Assembly (NCBI GenBank): GCA_015680685.1
Contig: MNCI01020165.1
Location: 1 to 64,000 of the forward strand
DNA: 64,000 nucleotides
Direction of reading: 5' to 3'
Source: Gnetum montanum
Taxonomy: Eukaryota; Streptophyta; Gnetopsida; Gnetales; Gnetaceae
Numbering within the stretch: the stretch's first letter is position 1; each line of letters begins with the position of its first letter. Below, piece by piece: positions 1-11,692 of this stretch. The notes below the pieces were generated by a model. The model saw nothing but the letters and a program-made list of their open reading frames with translations, had not been told where the DNA came from and made no database searches. Both the position numbers and the translations under genes were made by a program.

Positions 1-1330
1 TGTTCTATGATAAATACCAAACATACTCCAGAGTGTCTAACTTGCGCAAACAGATCCAAGGATGAAAACAAGGTAATCATGAACCCTTAGATGTTGCCAT
101 AGGCCGATACTACGCATTGCTACATCGTTGCCCGGGCCATGGTTACGCACAATGGGATTAACTCCGCCACCTCATAGATGGGATAAGGTATGAAACTAGG
201 AGAACCCTAGGGACTTATGCCCAAGGGAGATTATCAAAACATAGATCCCATGAAATTCATTGCTTGTTAGAGCAAGTAGACAAAGAAGAATGAGAGATAC
301 GAAAAAGAGAAAGCATAGAAGAATATAACCGCAATTCTTCCCTTTAGAAGAAAGGAGTGAAATTTTGTGATGAGGAGGATGAGTCACCACTTGAAGAGTT
401 GGTGAACAGAAAAACCTTACTACTCCAGAAGTTAACAACTGAAGTGTCCACTAAGGTGGATCAATTGTGGGATTCCTTAGACTCTAGACTTGAAACTGTC
501 TTGAAAATTGTAGAGGAGTCTAAGGTGGAACGAGGTAGTAACTCTGATAAGAAAAAGAGGAGAGATGCAGGTCATGCACTTAACAATGGTAAGGGAAAAA
601 TCACTATCTCCACTGACACAAACAATGATGGTGGATGTGAGATCTACCAATATGACCATCCTAAGGGATGTTGTCCAATCATCTCACATCTGCAAGAGTC
701 TAGGGTGTATGAACTCAACCCAAGACTTAACAGATGGAAGGCACCTCGAAGGTTACCTTATCCCTAAGGTAACCAAAGAACGTTCCACCAATCGTTAACG
801 TACTATCCAAGTGGAACTCTACCACAACCCATTGGGCAGCATCAGTAGTGGCAACACCCACAGTCATGGGGGATGCCACCGCCTAGACAACAATACCTTT
901 ACTAGCAACCTGATCCTTATGGCTATTACATGCAGCAACTGATTTTACCAAGTGACTCTATGGGTCACATAACCCCACCATGTTACTACCAAGTTCAGAA
1001 GTATTTTAGGACTCCTTCTCCTCCGCGAGGCACTCCATACCCATACTATCCTCCGAATCCATCCACATCTCTTATGCTGGTAGCTCCGCCACCAACTACT
1101 CCAAAAATGCCAAGGGTATTTCCCACTCAACTGCAACAAACTGATATCACGAGGGCTTCCAATCCTCAATTCTCAGTTGGTTCTAGCAATCCTATGCCAA
1201 AAAGGCCTTTCTTTAGAACCAACAATCCAACCAGGCCCTCCACTTCACAAGCGGTTGAACATCTAAACACCTCCATACCCAATAAGGTTTCGGGACCCCC
1301 TTCAACCCAAAAATTGAGGCCAATGCACGC
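1..1330 (+). pseudogene. gag: gag remnant of element A
   Basis: Capsid protein remnant. The first 250 bases encode the end of the Retrotrans_gag domain (basic, tryptophan/tyrosine-rich, followed by an LLEQV stretch). Bases 357-767 encode a charged segment that starts around CDEEDESPLEELV and ends in a conserved YDHPKGCCPI motif, which sits where other elements carry a zinc knuckle. The 771-1330 stretch is Pro/Gln/Tyr-rich linker. The frame is broken by stops and shifts. Compared with element B at 31250, this copy keeps about 70 extra bases (near 131-205) that B has lost. Confidence 0.85.
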
Positions 1331-1334
1331 GGTT

Positions 1335-1830
1335 ATGTTAACACATACCGTTACCGATTGGATTAAGGTAGGCCATCTTCCCAAGAAATTCTCTGATCTT
1401 GGAAGCCCCCTAATTTATCTCTAAGTCACTGGGAATGAACCTCATAAGAATCTTCTTGACTAAGGCTTCAGAGTCAACTTAATTTCACAAGAATTTTATA
1501 AAACATGGAACTTGCCTCCACTCAAGAAGAGCAATATTCACTTAGAGCTAGTTAACCAGTCCACCACTATTCCTTTGGGACAGGTTGAGGACATTGTTAC
1601 CACTGTAGATGGTTGGTCATACCTAGTTAATTTCCTAGTAATCCAAATAAACAATGATAAAGGGAACTTTTCAATAATAATGGGAAGGGCATGGCTAATC
1701 ATAATAGATGCATGCCTAGGAATTCATAATATTTCCCTAGAAATATCCAAGAAAAATACTTTTGGAAAGATTGAGAAGAAGAAAGTTCTAATCATCGCAT
1801 ATAGTGACACAGGGTGCCATTGCTTGTAGA
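1335..1830 (+). pseudogene. pro: aspartic protease remnant of element A
   Basis: Retroviral-type aspartic protease of a gypsy polyprotein. The segment at 1512-1829 encodes a beta-rich fold with the MGRAWL motif and is strongly similar to the protease of element B at 32395-32898. The catalytic Asp-Ser-Gly site near 1460 is broken: serine is replaced by a stop (LLD-stop-G), whereas B keeps DSG. The protease is therefore inactive here. The call rests on alignment with B and on its position between gag and RT. Confidence 0.8.
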
Positions 1831-1967
1831 AATCATGGGTAATGCGGAGTTTAACATTGCCTTCATGCAATCGGTGTGCACAAGACATTGACATAAAAAA
1901 GTGCCTATATGCAGTAGCCACACGATAAGAAAACACCCAGTGGCTGATGGCTGACTAAGAGAGCAAT

Positions 1968-3602
1968 TTGATGACATGCATGAAACTAACTAAGGGGATC
2001 ACTAGTGCTTACGTTGAAAGCATGGATGTACTTGAGCAAGTCCGTTGCCTACTTTCAACCCTTAACCCTGAAAACATTAACTGGGGGAAGATGGAGATTC
2101 CTAAGGAGTTTAAACAAGAGCCCCTAGATTTAAAACTGTTTCCCACCAGTCTAGAATACATGACCCTTAAAAATGGGAAACCAGTAATCATCAATGCAAA
2201 GCTTGCCCCCAAACAAAAAGAGAGTTTGCTGAAGGTGATAAATAAATGGTCAACAACCTTTTCCTGGTCATACCCTGAATTAACCAGAATAGATCCTAGG
2301 ATATGCTAGCATCAGATTTACATAGACTCCTCCATGAAACCTCAAAAATAATCGTAGAGGTAATTGAACTCGAAGTTGAAAAAAATAGTGAAAGAAGAAA
2401 TAGAGAAAATTCTCAAGGCTGCGTTCATTTATTCTATTGCTGATAGCGAATGGGTTAGTCCTCTAGTAATTGTACCTTAAAAAGGAGGCAAATGATGGGT
2501 ATGCATAGATTTTAGGCTATTAAATATGGCAACATTCAAGGATCACTTCCCATTGCCATTTGTTAACCAGGTTTTAGACACTATAGCAGGGCATCGCTTT
2601 TATAGTTTTCTGGATGGTTATAGTGGGTACAACCAAATACAGATCGTACCAGAAGACTAAGCCAAAACAATGTTCACTAGTCCTTGGGGAATGTTTGCAT
2701 ATAAATAAATGTCATTTGGCTTGTGCAATGCCTCTGCCACATTTTAACGATTAGTTCTAAGCATATTTCAACAGCAAATTAGTAACGAAGTAGAAATCTT
2801 TATGGATGACTTCTTCACTTATGGGTCAAGCTTTGATCAAGCCCTAGACTAGTTAGAGCAAGTGCTGAAACGATGCGTTGAAACCAACCTAAAGCTCAAC
2901 TAGCAGAAAAGCCATTTGATTTTTCAAGAGAGCATAGTTTTGGGGCATAAGGTTTCACAATCAGAAATAGAGGTAGACCCAGAAAAAGTTAGGGTTATCC
3001 AAGGAATCACTCGCCAACCAGAAATGGTCAAAGATATTCTATCATTCCTTGGACACAGTGGCTACTACAGGAGATTTATTGATAACTTCTCCAAGATTGC
3101 CAAACTATTGGTAGAACTGATGAAAAAAGTTGCATCCTTTAAATGGACCAGGGAATGTGAACGAGCATTCCAAACTTTAAAATAAAGGCTTGTGGAAACC
3201 CCTATTCTACAAGCCCCTAACTGGTCTAGGCCATTCCATATCATGACTGACGCATCTAATTATGCCTTAGGAGCCATACTGACACAATTAGATGAACAAA
3301 AATGACCTTATTACATCCACTATGCCAATAAGAGTATCACCAGTGCACAACTCAACTACACAACTACGGAAAAGTAATTAATGGCTGTAGTGTTTGCACT
3401 GAAAAAATTTAGGCACTATGTATTGGGTTACAAAGTATACATCTATACGGATCATAGTGCAATTAGGTTCCTCATGAACAAGCCAACGGTTAGCCCATGC
3501 ATCATACTTTGGTTGGTAATCCTTCCGAAGTTTGATTTAACAATAGTAGACCACAAAGGCACCGAGAATGTAGTCGCAGATCAGTTATCTTGGTTGCTCT
3601 AG
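1968..3602 (+). pseudogene. pol: reverse transcriptase and RNase H remnant of element A
   Basis: The linker and RT start at about 2094 and run to about 3100. Visible motifs include the FLDGYSGYNQI palm segment (near 2610), MSFGLCNA (near 2710) and the catalytic FMDDFFTYG (about 2803-2825). The thumb/connection motif FLGHSGYYRRFI follows at 3050-3085. RNase H follows with TDASNYALGA (near 3250) and TDHSAIRFLM (near 3450), so its acidic residues are visible. Stops interrupt the frame at many codons that normally read Gln, Trp or Arg, for example in the segment after the YSGY motif. The copy is non-functional. Confidence 0.92.
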
Positions 3603-3679
3603 GACAAAAAAAAGGATGAATATTCCGTATCTAATCATTTTCCTAATGAAACCCTCTTTGCTGGTGTAGTGAATAACTA

Positions 3680-5030
3680 ACCCATGGGAAAAAATTGGTA
3701 TAGTAGCATTCTTACTTATCTCCTTTCCCAAAAAACACCATAGGGGTTGGACTTTAGGAAGAAATAACAATTTCTTCACAAAACCAAGTACTTCATGGAA
3801 ATCAAGGGACAACTCTATAAAGTCTATCCTGATGGCTTGGTTCGATGGTGTGTACCTAATGAGGATCAATTAAAAGTTCTCCAGGATGCTCATGAGGACC
3901 CCTATGGGGGTCACTATGCCAGGAGATAAACGGCTACCAAGATCCTGCTTGTAGGATATTACTGGCCAACACTANACTACCAAGATCCTGCTTGTAGGAT
4001 ATTACTGGCCAACACTATTTTGGGATGCCCATCATTTTACCAAATCCTATGAATGCTACCAACATGATGGTGGAATGACTGCTAGAATGGAGGATCTACA
4101 ACAATGGATTCAACCTTTAGAACCCTTCGACATCTAGGGAATAGATTTTATGGGGCCCATTAGACCAATGTCCAACAAAAAAGCATATATCATTGTTGTT
4201 GTTGACTATTTAACCAATTGGACTGAAGCAGTTGCTGTAACAAACTGCACATCATCTACAGCTGCATGATTTGTATAACAACAAATCTTAAATAGGTTTG
4301 CTATGCCGCGTGCACTCATCTCTGATAATGGGACACATTTTATAGGAGCAACCTTTCACAAATTGATGCAATGCTTAGGGGTTGAACATAAATTGACCAC
4401 ACCTTACCCCCCCCAAGCTAATGGCCAAGCCGAGGTTACTAATCGGGAGATTACAAGAATATTAACGAGAACAATTAGCAAATTTAGGCGAGATTGGAGC
4501 ATGAAACTAAACGATGGTCTCTAGGCATACTGCTCCACTTGGAAACTCCCTACAGGCTACTCTCCCTATGAGTTAGTATACGGAAAACTACCAAAGCCCC
4601 CTATACAAATTGAGCTCCATAAACTATCCATGGCTTGTGACCTTCACCTTGACCTCAACCTAGCACAAAAACAAAGATTGGCAACTCTAAATGTGCTAGA
4701 CGAGAATAGATTGGTTACTCTATCATTAAATGAGTTGTACAAGGCACATAATAAACAATGTCATGACTTAAGAATTTGAAGGGTTAGGTACCAACCAGGA
4801 GACAAGGTCCTTTATTGGAATCCCATGCATGTACCACAGTGTACAAAATTTCAAACATTGTGAGAAGGACCCTATATTATTCATACGACCTTTTCCTCTA
4901 GAGCCATGAAAATATACAAGCCTGAAAGCCCGGATAAGAGGTTATTGGTTAATGTGCAACAAACAAAACCCTTTCATGAACCAAAAACAGCTAGTACAAA
5001 TTACACCTCTGCTATCAGGCAACCTCGTTC
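3680..5030 (+). pseudogene. int: integrase remnant of element A
   Basis: The N-terminal zinc-binding region reads HEDPYGGHYARR near 3890 and YECYQH near 4045, so one zinc-ligand cysteine has become tyrosine. The catalytic core keeps all three acidic positions: GIDFMGP near 4140, ISDNGTHF near 4320 and NGQAEVTN near 4420. The C-terminal region with tryptophan/basic patches extends to about 5000. Several stops are present, for example at 4268, 4277 and 4522. A single N at 3975 sits between two copies of a 41-base sequence, which breaks the zinc domain and is probably an assembly fault, not biology. Confidence 0.9.
3934..4017. repeat. 41-base duplication around a single N
   Basis: Bases 3934-3974 and 3977-4017 are the same 41-base sequence, separated by N at 3975 and one extra A. 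The copy lies inside the integrase remnant. Position 53327 shows the same pattern with the same repeat length. I read this as two contig ends that overlap but were joined without merging. Confidence 0.85.
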
Positions 5031-5039
5031 TTTATTTCA

Positions 5040-7029
5040 GATCTCTCCCTTTCCATTCAGTGATGGGGGAGATGGCCACCTATGCTAATCATTGGAGGCC
5101 CTCAATTCTGTTTAGTTTTTGTTTTACAGTTTTTGTTTTACACATTTTTTACACGTTTTTTTTTACACATTTTTGTTTTGGACATTTTTGTTTTACAAAT
5201 TTCTTTAACATTTCTTATTTTTGTTTTACAACATCGTTATACTTTTCCATTTGTTTGTGTGTGTTGTGCATGTGTTATCCATCTTGTAAGTTTTTCACCC
5301 AATAAGTGTTCTTCATAATGGTATGAACTATTTTCCTATTGATTGCTAATGTTTGATTTTTACCTTTAAGTTATGATGTTGATACTAAGGTATGTTTCTT
5401 TTGATATGATAGGCAATGAGTGCACTTCATCCATTCATCCATAAAATTCTATGGTCTCTCTTGGCTTGAAAATGTACAATCCATTTCTAATAAGAATCAT
5501 CAACGAATCGGTGACCAAGTATTTCTCCAACAAAGGAAGGACTCAAGGATTGAAAAGGGTGTGACTTCAAGGGAACTTGATGTATTTGTGTTGGCCATTC
5601 TCTTAGGTGCTTGGATGTTTTCTTCTTGAGTTTTCTTACCGTTCCGATGTCACCTAATTATCTGGAATCTGAGTAATAAAAATAACAAAGTCTTTGCATG
5701 GTGTGGTTCTCACGCATAAACACATAACACAAAGAAAAAATAGAAAAAAAAAGAAGAAAGAGAAAAGTGAGAATTCAAAGCACACCCCTTAGACAAAATA
5801 ATTCCTTGGGCTACAAGCACTGGTTATGGAACTAAAATAAACATGTTCCCTCTAACTAAGGCCCTTCTTGCTTCCCATTTTCTCTCCTCCTTCGTTTCGT
5901 CGGAATGATGGTTGCTCTTGGGGAAGGCATTCTTGTTATTCAAGTGGATGGATTAGCCGAATGCATTAATGAAAATTCATGGGATGTGGTTTGTTTGAGG
6001 CTGGAGTTGGAAAGAGATTTACCAAATCACATTAATCATAAAACACACAAGGGGCTATACACCACCTTGTTTTTGAGATTCCATTCCATTCTCTTCTTTC
6101 CATCATTCTTCCTCCATTAGTCACCTCATTGCCGGTTGTATCATTAGTGTATATTTTGGTTTTTGGTGGATGCATTGGTAAATTCTTATGGTTAAGACTT
6201 TAACTCTTGTTCCAAATGACATTCCAAAAGCCTACGGACTCTTTGAATGTGGGTTTGTCAGGGCATTAAGGGCATGAGCCTACTTTGGGGAGGACCCACT
6301 GACATTCCTACTTGGTGCATGCGTTAAATTCTTTCCCTTAACATTTTTGCAATCCACTTTATTTTGTTCCTTTCCATCTTGACATCCATTTCATCGACAT
6401 AATAGTTGTCACTTTTTCTCCATCTTTCTTGTTCTTTTTCCTTTTACATTCTCTCACTACTGAAGGTTCGCAATTAGTCATGGGGGTACGGGACCCAATT
6501 TTTTCAATTTTCTCCTAGCCCCTACACCTTCGGTAGTCACCATTAATATACCTCCAAATCTGCAATCAACCATACCATAACCCAGCTAATGGACCTTTCA
6601 TTGAGGCAAGGTATCAACTGCATTGCAATTCATTTACCCTTGCTAATATAAGACTATGTTGTGTGTGCAGATGGTAATCATGAAACAATGGATTGGATCT
6701 AGAGGGAACACTTGGAATGGATTGGTGCTGAAGCAGCTATGCAAGGAGCAAGCTTGATGGCACGCTTACGGATGGACAACGAAAGGTGCAATCTTGGCAT
6801 TGGCAGCAACAGACTTCTTTTCTCTTTTCTCTTTTCTCTTAGGTACCAAATGAGGCTTGATGTCAAATGTATAAGGTGTTGACTCTTGTTATCACGAACA
6901 CTAGTTTTTTCATGTCTTGTAATGATGATCCGTTCACATGTCATCCCATTCACCATTAGTTCCATTCAATCAATAATCCCATACCTTTCTAATATTTTGT
7001 AAGGAACTCGAGGATAAGTTTTCATTTAG
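5040..7029 (+). other. conserved 3' non-coding module of element A
   Basis: No coding potential is supported here; open frames are short and not conserved in B. Order of recognisable blocks: a GATGGGGGAGATGG purine tract at 5062; a T-rich stretch with repeated TTTTGTTTTACA at 5112-5225; a block with CACACCCCTT at 5781-5790 followed by a conserved CTACAAGCACTGGTTATG; a conserved TTTGGGGAGGACCCACT at 6284-6300; and a second purine tract TCATGGGGGTA at 6478. The same order recurs in B, C (partly) and D. Confidence 0.75.
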
Positions 7030-7040
7030 TCATGGGGGTA
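7030..7040 (+). promoter_or_regulatory. polypurine tract (plus-strand primer) of element A
   Basis: TCATGGGGGTA lies directly before the LTR start. The same sequence precedes the 3' LTR of B (35066) and C (16161), as expected for the RNase H-resistant primer of plus-strand DNA synthesis. Confidence 0.8.
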
Positions 7041-7852
7041 TGATAGGATGCAATATCGCAGTGGCCGCGATATTGCGTATGCGATATCGTGTCGTCCCCC
7101 GTGATATCGTGGTGCATCACCAAGTCTATAAATAAGAGGCGGCTCTCCCTTGTTCCATAGTTTAGGCCTAGACCGTAGCGAAACTTTGGCAGTTTTACCT
7201 CTCCAGAGATAGACTAATTTCCATGTGCTCATAGTAGGAACTCCAAAGTGAACGGATCTTTATTTGAGCAAATATTGTACCTAAACACAAGTTTGTGTAT
7301 GGAAATAAAGATGAACTTCTTGGATAAACCTTGCAGTGCATGGAATAGGCTAAATAGGACTTTATTTATTGTTATTTACTATTTACCGTTTAGTTTCTTT
7401 ATTAGTTAATTAAATCTCTCAACCCTTCTATCCTAGTTAAGTGCCTTAGTACGACCGCTTCAAGCACATGCGTTATGCTTGGTGATCCCAGCAACACCTA
7501 GCATTTGGTAACCAAGGTTGCATTGGTTCAGGGTGTGAACGGTAAGTGGGAATGGATGCTGATGCTAGGTTAATTAAGACTTAGTTAGTTAGTTAAAGTT
7601 GGTGAATTAGTCTCTTCACCCTTCACCTCAATAACATAGGAGATAAAATAGAAAAGATATAAAAATCATATACCTCAGACTTACTTAACCATACAATCGT
7701 GACAACTACAAGTAAGTCTAGGAAGACAATGAATGATTAACCTTAAGTGTTCCATGAGGCGTGTAAGAACTTAGTCTACGGAGATCGACCAGATCGCGCA
7801 TGCTACACTCATATTTGTATGGTTGAGTGTAGGGGTACCTCACCACTCATCA
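7041..7852 (+). repeat. 3' LTR of element A (812 bp)
   Basis: Begins TGATAGGATGC and ends CCACTCATCA, so the TG...CA ends fit. It aligns along its length with both LTRs of B. U3 holds a cluster of GATATCG-type palindromes at 7050-7112, followed by a TATA box (TATAAATA) at 7127-7134. The U5 end carries the GGGGTACCTCACCACTCATCA block shared by all gypsy LTRs in this window. The target duplication cannot be tested because the other end is outside the window. The LTR abuts the left edge of the duplicated segment at 7853. Confidence 0.9.
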
Positions 7853-10791
7853 AATAGTTTACTAGATTTTATCAAAATAGGATTGTTAGACCTAGAGTAT
7901 AACTTTTCATAAAAGTTTATAATGTTCTTTGAGACAAAGGATGGTATAGTAAGGGAAAAATACTTTCAAAAGATGTAATATTTAAGATGAATATTTAAAT
8001 TTGAAATCTAAGAAACTTAGAATATGATTATAAATGATGGGTAGACATGAATAACAAATCAAAGTGGTAGAAATGAAAATAATTAGATGAACAATGAATA
8101 TTAGTAGAAAAGATAAATTGCATAATACAAATATTAAAGGAACACCTGAAATAATATATATTTCAAATAAATTATGGGAATGATGTCTTAATTGGTTTGG
8201 GTATGTACAAAGGAGATTAGATAATGAGTCTAGAGAAAGAGATTACTACATCACTACATCACTATTCTAGGAGAGCCACCAATAGGAAGACTACAAAAGA
8301 CAAGAAGAAACAATTGAATATGATATGATGAAATTGTAAATAGAAAAAGATCTATCTTTGCATATCAGCAAATGACAAAAGAAAAAAAAAACTCAAATAG
8401 CTACCACAATTTTGTTGTGAAAAAGTTAGAATTATGATAATATTATTCAAGGAAGTACTCATAATAGCATACATACTATTAAGGATCCTTGGAAAGATTG
8501 TCTTGTTATGCAGTTGTTTAAACCCCCTTCTATCATACATGCTAATAAAGATTCTTAAAGACTTAGTCTTGTTATAGAGCTTTTTAAACCCTCTCCCATC
8601 TTCTTTGACTTAGAATACCATGCTTGATGCCCTACTAGTTTTTCAATGTTGATTTAATCCTTGCTCCATTGCTGAATTTAATTTGTGCCAAATTTCTTTA
8701 AGAATAGCATATCCTGCCCACTTTAATAATTTTTCTTATAAACCACAACATTGCTAGATGCTAGCTTTTTAATATCCTCTATCACAACTTCGTCAAGAGT
8801 AAATTAGAGAAATGCTTGCCGTACAATAGCAATAAAATTATTATCTTTTCTTCTGAAATACCTATTTACAATAAATTCCATTGAGAACTTAACTTGCAAA
8901 AGATATGAGCCTTGTCACACACAATCATGCTGCTTGTACACTTGTAAATATCTTCAATGTATAGCTCTCCTTATAAATTGGATGAGACTGTTGTAGAATT
9001 TGAGGAATGGGCATACCAAAGATGCGTTTTCATATCATGTTTGAAGACCTTATTATAGGTTCTATCTCAAGGGGCCAGATTTTGTCTTCCAACCACGCAC
9101 TTTCTCAGTTAACCTTTTACAGAGAAGAACATTCATTTCAAACCACTCATTAAGGTCATAAACGAAAAAGGTTCATTATGTTTGGAAATGCCCTAATTTT
9201 TCTGATTTCATCCGGTAGCTTCCTGTGTACATCAGATCAAGATGCCTTTCTTTAATTCCGTAACTTTTTATATGTTTGTGGAAAAATTCATTATTTGACC
9301 ATAGCAGAGGCTTACTATGCTATGATTCCTGCAAAATGTACAAGATTTCATGCACTATGACAGATTATATTCTTTTCTAATCCTTCCCATAGTTTTATGC
9401 CCACACAACTTTTGCGGGACCCAATGACCAGGGTACTGGATTTTGCCCAAAATATACATGATTCCACACTAGCTTAATTGGTGACTGGTCATAAATTGTA
9501 GATTCTGATAACCCTTCAAGTAATCTTACACACAAAAGTGAAATTTTATGAGATTTAGTAAATTTATAAATTTTGAGTCATGCAACATGGTGACACCATT
9601 TTATAACAACCCTTTATCATTTTTCTCTCCTTCATAATGGTTACCTTTGCCGTGTGCTTAGTGAGAATGTCAGAAGCCTTCATTAACATAACCTTTACAA
9701 TATATTGAAGTTCCGATCCCAGTGCTTGGTTCTACTGGTTGCCCTTTAAAAAAACATTATCATAGCATGTGGAATAGCCGTGGCTGTAGCGATTACGAAG
9801 GTTCTAAATTCATCTGGAAGCAATCCTAGAGAAAATAGGATAAGATTAGTAATGAAGCAGGGCTCCTATTTAATTTTACTGGAATTTAAAAGGAGTGAGG
9901 ACATTCAGTTATACATTGAAGATGCATTTTAACGATTTGACAAGGTCGTTTTGAGGTAACAAACTCAGCTTTTTCACCGATGGATAAGTGACCCTTTGAA
10001 ATCCACAACTGCGCTCATGTAACTTTTAATATTTAATAAGTACAAATAATAAATTAAAATATAAAACACATTTCATAGAAATCTGTTAATGCGTTGCCAT
10101 TGGAAATGATTACCTCGATAACGACAACCAACCATAAAAGTTCCATTAAGCAACAAAGATTCAGCCTTTTTCTTATTTATTTAATTAGAAGCTTTCTAGT
10201 GGTTAGCTTTTGTGCTTAAGCATGGGTGCTCATCGCAAGATTTGCTACATTGCAAGGTAACATTGAAGCCGATTTAATATCGGATGAGATATTTGATCTA
10301 ATGAATAGTGCTATATTTTTATTGATTTTTCAAATTTAATATATTGTATATTGCTAATTCCAAAAACTAAAATTTCTATATTTGATTTTCCACTCTAATT
10401 GAGCACTTAAGATGAAAAAAATGGGAAATGCCACTATTAACATGAATGCATATAAGTGCTTTCTTATGTAAATATTGACAATTTTAATATGATTTGTTTG
10501 GATTTTCCCTATACAATTTATAAAAAGTGTTGTTGATCAGATTTTTCAATCTTTGCGCTCAACCAAAGCATCAGTAAATCATTTATTAAAATTGTAATGT
10601 GGTTGAAACAAGATAGTGGTTGAGTTTCATTGGGTTGCTAGGACTTATCAAATCAAATTTATAGATTTATCATCATCATTATTCTAATGTTGTCTTAACA
10701 AAATGTGGTTTCAATAAAACATTACTTTTAAAATGGTTAAGTGGAGACATGTTGTAGAAGACTAGAATCAAAAAGCTTAAAAACTAACTTA
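7853..10791. repeat. tandem duplication unit 1, left part
   Basis: Aligns base by base, with small indels, to 19999-22830. It is non-coding except for a LINE remnant at 8030-8345. I see no intact gene. Minus-strand frames around 9000-9330 are partly open, but I do not recognise a protein family. The right edge is the insertion site of element C. Confidence 0.85.
8030..8345 (+). pseudogene. RTE-type LINE ORF2 C-terminal remnant (unit 1)
   Basis: Translation shows EMKIIR, then NISRKDKLHN and finally WFGYVQRRLDNE (near 8195-8230). This is the well-known end of plant non-LTR reverse transcriptases (MLRW... LRWFGHVQRRP...GRPK). Stops interrupt the frame, for example in place of Trp after EMKIIR. 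No catalytic RT motifs remain. The equivalent in unit 2 is at 20190-20475. Confidence 0.7.
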
Positions 10792-10796
10792 GTTAT
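10792..10796. repeat. target site duplication of element C, left
   Basis: GTTAT directly before the TG of the 5' LTR. It matches GTTAT at 17058-17062 exactly. Confidence 0.9.
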
Positions 10797-11670
10797 TGAT
10801 GAAGCATCAAGTCAACTGCGTCAACTAGGCCACATCAATGAAGCTTCATCAACGCTGCTGCATCAATGTGACCCTGTTAATGCATCTTTCCATGCATTGA
10901 CATGGCCTCGTCAATGTAGGTTCATTCTTTGCTATAAATATGCATGCACCCGTCACATTTAGGGACCTTTTATTTAAGTTGTAGTGAAGCTCTTGCAGTT
11001 TGTTTCTATAGGAGTTAGACTATTTTCCCAAGTGCATGCCCATAGTATGATGCTTGTAATTATATAGAACCTTTATTCGAGTGTGATGTACTTGGACATG
11101 CACATGATCAACAATAAAGATTGAGATTACTCCATCATTGTATCATTCACTTAGTTTTAATTGTTTAATTATTATTGTTATTTATTATTTCTTTAGTTAC
11201 CATCATTTACTATTCCTATTGTTAAATGTGTAATGAGTACAACTTAATCATGAACATTGAAGTGTAACTACTTGGTAACCCAGTAGCATATCTAGGAGTG
11301 CTCAAGTAATATATGCTTGGTAAGCCCAAAAGTAGTACACGAGGTCCAAGATGTGTACAAATGATTAAGGACAGATACTCATGATACTTAGGCTAGCTTA
11401 GATTCTCTTTTCCCACTCCCTCTTAGCTAAAACAAAGTTATTTTCCATTGCCTCTAGGAGTAGCACTAGTTTAGGCCCATAACATACACCTGATTCTAGA
11501 ATAAACCATATGTGATAAAGAAAATACTAGTCTAGGTGGGAAGATAGCAAACTGTGATTAATGTGTAACTATCTAGATACCACCACTAGCCCGTCCATCA
11601 AGTTTGACCAAATTGTATGTGAACGTTTGTATTCGTATGGTTGACTATAGGGGTACCTCACCGCTCATCA
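10797..11670 (+). repeat. 5' LTR of element C (874 bp)
   Basis: Starts TGATGAAGCATC and ends CCGCTCATCA. U3 contains repeated ATCAACG/GTCAAC motifs (inverted W-box cores) in the first 130 bases. TATA box candidate CTATAAATATGC at about 10931. R/U5 contains the CTTGCAGTTTG, CTTTATTCGAG and GGTAACCCAGTAGCA blocks shared with D and the solo LTR. Confidence 0.92.
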
Positions 11671-11692
11671 TTAGCATTGTTGCCAAGGATGG
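11671..11692 (+). promoter_or_regulatory. primer binding site of element C (tRNA-Asp type, mutated)
   Basis: TTAGCATTGTTGCCAAGGA follows the LTR immediately. It resembles the tRNA-Asp complement TGGCGCCGTTGCCGGGGA used by Athila/Tat-type elements, with several changes. Confidence 0.7.

Larger units (their letters stand above)
1..7852 (+). mobile_element. Ty3/gypsy LTR retrotransposon A, 5' end outside window
   Basis: Reading left to right there are gag, aspartic protease, reverse transcriptase, RNase H and integrase remnants, a long non-coding 3' region, a purine-rich primer and a 3' LTR. This is the gypsy gene order. The 5' LTR and the start of gag lie before base 1. All genes carry several stop codons, so the copy is dead. 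It is a close relative of element B at 29069-35831, which keeps both LTRs and shows a tRNA-Asp-type primer binding site. Together with the long 3' non-coding region, this points to the Tat/Athila side of the plant gypsy elements; that lineage placement is inference. Confidence 0.9.
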
